DNA from: Myxococcales bacterium
Lineage (GTDB): Bacteria > Myxococcota_C > UBA6777
Length of the DNA stretch: 11,254 nucleotides
Assembly (NCBI GenBank): GCA_027005175.1
Contig: JALTMC010000753.1
Coordinates: 1-11,254, forward strand
Direction: 5' to 3'
Part shown: positions 7,701 to 11,254 of the stretch, piece after piece
Layout: every line of letters begins with the position of its first letter
How positions within the stretch are numbered: position 1 is the first letter of the stretch
Notes under the pieces: generated by a model
Told to the model about the DNA's origin: nothing
Database searches by the model: none
The model's input: the letters and a program-made list of their open reading frames with translations, nothing else
Position numbers and translations under genes: made by a program

Positions 7701-10700
7701 GTCACTGGGCTGCTTGTAAACTTGGGAGGTTTGTTGGCTCCACTCACAGCGAGAGAATAGCTTTGACGGGCTGACTCTCCTGCAGAGTCTTTGACCAGGA
7801 CCTCTACCATATGTGTTCCATAGTCATTGGCTGTTGGAGTCCAGGAGACGAGGCCCGAGGCTGAGTGGATGGTCATACCTTTGGGGCTCGTCGCGAGGCT
7901 AAATGTCAGCTTGTTACCGTCGGGGTCCGTCGCAATGACCGTATAGGTATACAACTTACCCTCTTTGGCGATTTTATTCGGAGCGCTGGTTATCTTGGGG
8001 GGGCGGTTGCCTGCGGCTACCTTGAGGATAAAGCTTTGCGAATCGTCAGCAACTCCATCGGAGACTTTCACTGTGACACTGTGATTTCCCTTGCTGCCCC
8101 AGGGTGGTGTCCAGGATATCAATCCCGTTGTGCCATCCACTTTCATACCTGTCGGCGCTTTGACTAGCGTAAAGGAGAGTCTGTCACCATCAGCATCTGA
8201 AGCTGTTACGATATAGGTATACGGTTTGAGTTCTGTAGCCGCTGTGAGAGCTTGACTGGTGATCTTGGGTGCTACATTGCTTCCACGCACGGTGATGACA
8301 AAGAACTGAGTGTCGGATGCACCTTGTGAATCTTGTGCTTCCACTTCAACAGGATGACTCCCTTGATCTGTCTTGGCAGGTACCCATGTCAAGAGACCTT
8401 GGGAGGGGTGCAACTGCATCCCAATGGGGCCACGTTTGAGGCGGAAGGAGATGGGATCTCCATCGGGATCTGTCGCCTTGATCGGGTAAGAGTACGTTTT
8501 GTTGAAGAGGGCCTGTGTTATGGGCACACTTGTGATCTTCGGTGCTCGGTTTCCTTGGTTGACGGAGATGGTATAGCTTTGTGTTGCTATACCTCCACGC
8601 CCATCAGAGACCGTTATGGTTACCTGGTATTTTCCGCTCTGGTTGGGGCCAGGTGTCCAGGTGATGAGGCCTGTTCCCACAGAGATCTGCATACCAACAG
8701 GTCGCTTTGTGAGGGTGTAGGTGAGTAAGTCACCATCCGGATCAGAGGCTACCACTTGGTATCGATAGGTGACACCTGTTTTGGCTCCTGTGACGGGACT
8801 GCTTACGATCAGAGGTTTTCGATTGGTACTGGAACCGGGGCCAATCGATATCCCGTTATTTTGACCATTGTTGATGGGGAAGGCATAGGTCTGGACCTTG
8901 CGCTGTAGTGTGGAGAGGTAGAGGGAAACAGGGCCATTGGCATTGAGCTGAAGCTCATTGTTTGGGTTGGATGATGCAAAGTACCCCGTGCCACTGGAGA
9001 TAAATCCGAGAACGTCGCCGCGTGGCGAGAACCGATAGATTCGCCCAGCACTGGCCAAAAAGACAAAGATAAATCCGGCCTGATCAATGGCCACACCACC
9101 GCCGTAGTTGTAAGGCATGGTGAAGTATTTAATGGTTGGAACATTGCGTTGGATACGTCCGAGGTTTTTGCCTTGGTATCTGTCGTACATCGTAAAGATG
9201 AGATCTTGCGTGGTCGGGTCTATCGCCAGATCCTGAACACCAACAATGGTTTTCCATTTTCCCACGAAGTTACCGCTGGAATCGAGCTGAATGACATATC
9301 CCGTACTGCCGGATTGAGTTCCAACCCATACGTTGCCAAGGGCATCGATGGCTACCGTTTTGGGGCCTGGTTGGTTGTATACGCTGAAGCGATCGATTTG
9401 GGCACCGCTTTTCAGCAGACGCACAACATTGGTTGCGCCATTTTCTGCGACCCAGGCATTGCCTTTGCTGTCGGTCGCAACTCCCCAAGGCTTGTTGAGT
9501 CCTGTGAAAGTATGAAGGAGCTTTCCTTTGGACGAGAGTTGGACCACCTTACCCGTGTCATAGTGTGTGACCCAAACATTGCCAGAGGTTCGATCGACGG
9601 CCACCGATCGAGGTTGTCCTGCACCTGTTGCGTATTTGCCTACTTTTTTTCCTGTGCCGCTATTGTATGCCGCGACCTCTGTTTTGCTATCGACGCCCCA
9701 CACCAAGTACTCCGCACGTTTGGCTGCTGCAACGACCAAGGTGTAGCTTTGTTTTGTAGTCTTACCCGAGGAGTCGGATGCGACAATAACAACCTGATGT
9801 GAACCCGCTGAGCCAAAGGGAGGTATCCAATGAATCCTGCCTGTTTCGGGGTGAATCCACATCCCTGGGATCTTGCTAGAGAGGCTGAAGGTCACCTGAT
9901 GCCCTTCAGGATCTGTGGCTGTTGCCACATAAAAGTACGGTCTCCCTTCGGTCGAGGACGTGAGCGGTTTGCTCGTGAATACCGGTACTTTGTTGATGAG
10001 AGTTCCCGGACCAAACACGGGGACTCCGTTGTTCTCTTGGTTCTTGGCTCCAAAGCTATAGGTTTTGTTGGCAGAGGCTCCTGTTGGTTTGTATACCGAG
10101 ATATTGCCGCTTCGATTGAGCAGCAACTCGTTATCTGGGCTGAGCTGGGCAAAGAAAGCCGTGCTTGTCGACCAGTTGTTGAGGGCGTCACCTTCGGGAG
10201 AGTAACGATAGGTTCTCCCCGTGTTGTAGACGCTGACATAGACAAAACCTGCCGGATCTGCGGTGATACCACCTACATAGTAACTGGGCAGCGTGGTGTA
10301 GATGATCTTCTTGCTATTTGGATCGATTCGACCGTAGTGATTGCTGCTTCTCGATCGAACCCAAGGTGTGAAGAGGCAGTGTTTTTGATACGAGTCATAA
10401 GCTAGATCCATCACAGCACCAGACGAGCGCCATTCATTGATATAGTTACCTGAGTGATCCAACAAGACCACATAGCCGGAAGAGCCGCTGAAGGTTCCAA
10501 CCCAGACGTTATCCTTGGGATCGACGAGTATGGTCTTGGGGTTGGGGCGATCATTGACATTAAAACGTTGGACATGTTGTCCGTTGTTGGAGATTCGAGT
10601 GACTTTGGTTGAACCATAATCTGCGACCCAGGCCGAGCCACCGCTATCGAGTGCGATCCCCCACGGGTTGGAAAAACCAGAGATTCGGAATCGAACCTGC

Positions 10701-11254
10701 CCGTCAGTGCTCATCTTTACAACTTCTTTGCTTCCACTATAGGTAATCCAGACATCACCACTGCGGGGATCGACTGCCAGAGCTTTGGCGGTCTTTCCGC
10801 CTGTGGTGTAGGTGGCGATATGCTTTCCATTGGAGTCGAGCTTTTTGATCTGATCGCTATCGATAATACCCCAAATGGAGTTGAAGCCAACGCGTTTCCC
10901 GGCAGCGACGACGATGTCGAACTGTTGGATGACCTTCTTTCCGCTACTATCACCCATCTCTACATTCACACGGTGAGTTCCAGCGACCCCAAAAGCAGGT
11001 AGCCAGTGAATCAACCCACTTTTGGGGTTGACCCACATTCCTGTGGGAGCACTCTTGAGCGCAAAGATGACGGGATGCCCCTCGGGATCTTTTCCCGTCA
11101 CTTTGTAAAAATAAGGCTTTCCTTCTGTGGCAGATTTGTTGGCTGTTGACGTAAAGACAGGTGGCTTGTTGATGACTTGCCCAGGACCGTAGGCACATCG
11201 CGCATTTTGATTCAGGTTGTTGGCATCAAATCTGTATGTGACTCCAGTGGCCCG
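4730..11254 (-). CDS. Giant surface protein: propeller/Ig repeats, Cys-rich stalk, MYXO-CTERM tail (N-terminus outside window)
   Basis: The frame is open to the right edge, so 2174 C-terminal residues are visible (numbered from the edge). Residues 1-28 are the tail of a propeller unit and 29-119 an Ig-like domain; 120-405 is a beta-propeller of the NHL/Vgb type (NPWGIALDS, AWVADYGS, NVWVGT, AGFVYVS); 421-511 is Ig-like; 512-799 is a second propeller. Residues 811-1449 are seven Ig-like domains of the putative-Ig/cadherin-like kind (NxPPxITSxP, DPDGD, GMxIxxxxGxIxWTP, VSDGxGG). Residues 1450-2062 hold 28 four-Cys mini-modules, 2063-2138 an acidic linker, and 2139-2174 the sorting tail. The protein is presumably exported and attached at the cell surface, acting in adhesion or recognition. 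DPDGD-type motifs suggest calcium. The Cys-rich stalk plus MYXO-CTERM recalls myxobacterial TraA, but no PA14 domain is visible. A GTG at 11101 is not the start: the upstream residues continue the same repeat. Confidence 0.93.
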   Translation of the reverse strand, partial: RATGVTYRFDANNLNQNARCAYGPGQVINKPPVFTSTANKSATEGKPYFYKVTGKDPEGHPVIFALKSAPTGMWVNPKSGLIHWLPAFGVAGTHRVNVEMGDSSGKKVIQQFDIVVAAGKRVGFNSIWGIIDSDQIKKLDSNGKHIATYTTGGKTAKALAVDPRSGDVWITYSGSKEVVKMSTDGQVRFRISGFSNPWGIALDSGGSAWVADYGSTKVTRISNNGQHVQRFNVNDRPNPKTILVDPKDNVWVGTFSGSSGYVVLLDHSGNYINEWRSSGAVMDLAYDSYQKHCLFTPWVRSRSSNHYGRIDPNSKKIIYTTLPSYYVGGITADPAGFVYVSVYNTGRTYRYSPEGDALNNWSTSTAFFAQLSPDNELLLNRSGNISVYKPTGASANKTYSFGAKNQENNGVPVFGPGTLINKVPVFTSKPLTSSTEGRPYFYVATATDPEGHQVTFSLSSKIPGMWIHPETGRIHWIPPFGSAGSHQVVIVASDSSGKTTKQSYTLVVAAAKRAEYLVWGVDSKTEVAAYNSGTGKKVGKYATGAGQPRSVAVDRTSGNVWVTHYDTGKVVQLSSKGKLLHTFTGLNKPWGVATDSKGNAWVAENGATNVVRLLKSGAQIDRFSVYNQPGPKTVAIDALGNVWVGTQSGSTGYVIQLDSSGNFVGKWKTIVGVQDLAIDPTTQDLIFTMYDRYQGKNLGRIQRNVPTIKYFTMPYNYGGGVAIDQAGFIFVFLASAGRIYRFSPRGDVLGFISSGTGYFASSNPNNELQLNANGPVSLYLSTLQRKVQTYAFPINNGQNNGISIGPGSSTNRKPLIVSSPVTGAKTGVTYRYQVVASDPDGDLLTYTLTKRPVGMQISVGTGLITWTPGPNQSGKYQVTITVSDGRGGIATQSYTISVNQGNRAPKITSVPITQALFNKTYSYPIKATDPDGDPISFRLKRGPIGMQLHPSQGLLTWVPAKTDQGSHPVEVEAQDSQGASDTQFFVITVRGSNVAPKITSQALTAATELKPYTYIVTASDADGDRLSFTLVKAPTGMKVDGTTGLISWTPPWGSKGNHSVTVKVSDGVADDSQSFILKVAAGNRPPKITSAPNKIAKEGKLYTYTVIATDPDGNKLTFSLATSPKGMTIHSASGLVSWTPTANDYGTHMVEVLVKDSAGESARQSYSLAVSGANKPPKFTSSPVTIAEQGQLYVYQATAVDPERDTLTFKLTTSPKTMSIDKSGGRLTWTPTQSDIGTHRVSIEVSDGLGGQDTQSFSITVKDLNDPPQITSKPVTSAEEEKPYVYEVKAVDPDKDPLTYKLLLSPQGMTIGRTSGKITWTPAKGTAGTQVARVEVSDGRKGVVTQAWTITVKPASGGNKKPQVFSTPPTTAYDGIKYVYAIKAVDPNGDTLRYQLKSGPKGATVDSSGVVEWTPAKADVGKDFTFQIDISDGKGGKESHIFKVTVRAVCLVDTDCPPSQICRASSGQCIAGGCWLAGQNCPTGKVCNNDGKCIVDPCGTKTCQTGEFCRNGKCIKACANVKCANNEYCEDGVCKRSKCKAGACWPGQVCQNATGKCVPDMCQKGTCGSGRVCIEGSCVVDPCRGVTCPNPKTQVCINGQCIEPPTCTLDRDCKKATDICRSGKCIPGGCLAYGPSYCKSPFVCLADGRCGSSQCTGKTCSQGTFCKEGKCIKVCAGVTCGKGESCKEGACTKDPCASVSCQAGKVCIAGKCEQDLCLASGLCKPGQVCIENKCSPDPCRGIKCPNTKTQQCVKGNCVERSCQKDNDCGGSDLICVKGICRKVECSPSNTCASGQLCRDGRCVPNQCAGVSCPKTDFCVGDKCRKSCAGVFCKPTERCVYGQCEADSCAGISCNSDEYCHRKTGKCEPNPCGAGGCIQNRICINGQCADDPCAPITCPTGEKCSEGQCKGELSCKGDSECPGVAVCVQSKCIAPGCIATPSLCKKGESCGTDGKCTVDPCASTKCSDKEYCDSSGTCTPVCAACSAKERCATDGTCEADPCDGVNCNQDEACIDGTCEKNECKDIRCKHGRLCKPGKGCVPDLCYTLKCPTGTSCQAGKCVVSGVAPTENPTEQPPDASESSSEKGQETAQEKTQEQTQEKSSSEQSKGENADDAGTVTKDTNGTKEKQSTADLEPPAGCGCTATNTPTGPILWLTFFVLLALFRKKRASQSQP
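4733..4840 (-). other. MYXO-CTERM-like C-terminal sorting signal
   Basis: The last 36 residues are GCGC, a short Thr/Asn/Pro spacer, a hydrophobic helix (ILWLTFFVLLALF) and a basic stretch (RKKR), then five polar residues (SQSQP) and the stop. The required Cys motif, helix and basic tail are in the order known for MYXO-CTERM proteins. In Myxococcota these signals are processed by myxosortase-type intramembrane proteases, leaving a Cys-linked product at the cell surface. No such protease is encoded in this window. Confidence 0.8.
4841..5068 (-). other. Acidic Ser/Thr/Gln/Glu linker before the sorting tail
   Basis: These 76 residues lack cysteine and aromatic residues and are rich in Ser, Thr, Gln, Glu and Pro, with TQE/QEK echoes (QEKTQEQTQEK). 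Such disordered segments commonly precede C-terminal anchors and let the folded part stand clear of the membrane or wall. They could be glycosylated; that is inference. Confidence 0.75.
5069..6907 (-). repeat. Cysteine-rich stalk: four super-repeats of seven four-Cys mini-modules
   Basis: The 613-residue region divides into four super-repeats of 156, 155, 152 and 150 residues (6440-6907, 5975-6439, 5519-5974 and 5069-5518). Each contains seven mini-modules of about 20 residues with the spacing C-x4-C-x5-C-x4-C or close to it, for example DPCGTKTCQTGEFCRNGKC: 28 modules and 112 cysteines by my count. Module 1 of each super-repeat carries a D-x-D/E-C start (CLVDTDC, CTLDRDC, CQKDNDC, CKGDSEC). 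Module 7 of the first two shares DPCRGxxCPNxKTQxC. The even Cys number per module suggests two disulfides each, making a stiff extracellular stalk. Confidence 0.88.
6908..8824 (-). repeat. Ladder of seven Ig-like domains, about 91 residues each
   Basis: Domain boundaries at the NxxP signature fall at 8824, 8551, 8278, 8008, 7735, 7462 and 7186, giving 90-93 residues (270-279 bp) each. Shared signatures are NxPPxITS, Y-x-Y, ASDPDGD or a variant, GMxIxxxxGxIxWTP and VSDGxGG followed by QSxxITV. The fifth domain has PERD for PDGD and KTM for KGM. The seventh has ATV in place of the GM turn and is the most diverged. Known relatives of this fold form extended surface rods, some of them calcium-stabilised. 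Confidence 0.88.
8858..11254 (-). repeat. Alternating beta-propeller and Ig-like modules, about 392 residues per period
   Basis: Equivalent points such as DPEGHPVIFAL and DPEGHQVTFSL lie 392 residues (1176 bp) apart. Each propeller is about 285 residues and ends in a signature (Y-x-F, N-x-Q-N-N-G, G-P-G, N-x-x-P) that leads into the Ig-like domain. The two complete propellers occupy 10040-10897 and 8858-9721; the Ig-like domains are at about 10898-11170 and 9722-9994. The same signature reappears at the window edge (YRFDANNLNQNARCAYGPG), so at least one more propeller lies outside. Within each propeller, strands of the form DxxGNxWV and GxxYRYSPxGD recur as in NHL and virginiamycin-lyase-like propellers. 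The copies are related but well diverged in protein sequence. Confidence 0.85.

Noticed and set aside
11099-11101. GTG as the start codon of the giant minus-strand gene
   Set aside because: The frame continues without a stop to the window edge, and the extra 51 residues match the propeller tail and Ig start seen 392 residues later.

Overview
The window looks like a chromosomal segment from a Myxococcota-type bacterium or a related former deltaproteobacterial lineage. The main evidence is the end of the long minus-strand gene: a GCGC motif, one hydrophobic helix and a basic tail, which is the MYXO-CTERM surface-sorting layout, preceded by a long Cys-rich stalk. Base composition looks moderate, not the very high G+C of cultured myxobacteria, so an uncultured or marine relative is plausible; this is inference. 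There are no RNA genes, insertion sequences, CRISPR arrays or phage genes that I can support.

Layout. (1) 2-1810, plus: an unrecognised glycine-rich protein whose frame is open to the left edge. (2) 1888-2397, plus: a small protein with two membrane helices and a clear ribosome binding site. (3) 2398-2926: about 530 bases without a convincing gene, holding a 24-base duplication, a mosaic minisatellite and an inverted repeat. (4) 2927-4687, plus: a fusion of a polysaccharide-deacetylase domain of the exosortase-A-associated type with a family 2 glycosyltransferase; the deacetylase part has changed residues at two expected active-site positions. (5) 4730-11254, minus, convergent with the previous gene: the C-terminal 2174 residues of a giant surface protein that runs off the right edge.

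The giant protein is a hierarchy of repeats. From the N-terminal side, alternating beta-propeller and Ig-like units with a period of about 392 residues are followed by a ladder of seven Ig-like domains of about 91 residues, then 28 four-cysteine mini-modules grouped as four super-repeats of seven, then an acidic Thr/Gln/Glu linker and the sorting tail. It reads as a cell-surface adhesin or recognition protein on a disulfide-stiffened stalk.

The deacetylase-glycosyltransferase probably acts in surface polysaccharide synthesis. Nothing in the window ties it to the convergent surface protein beyond proximity. Three of the gene ends carry short direct duplications that include or touch a stop codon, and the intergenic minisatellite adds to this: local tandem duplication appears unusually frequent in the non-coding DNA here.
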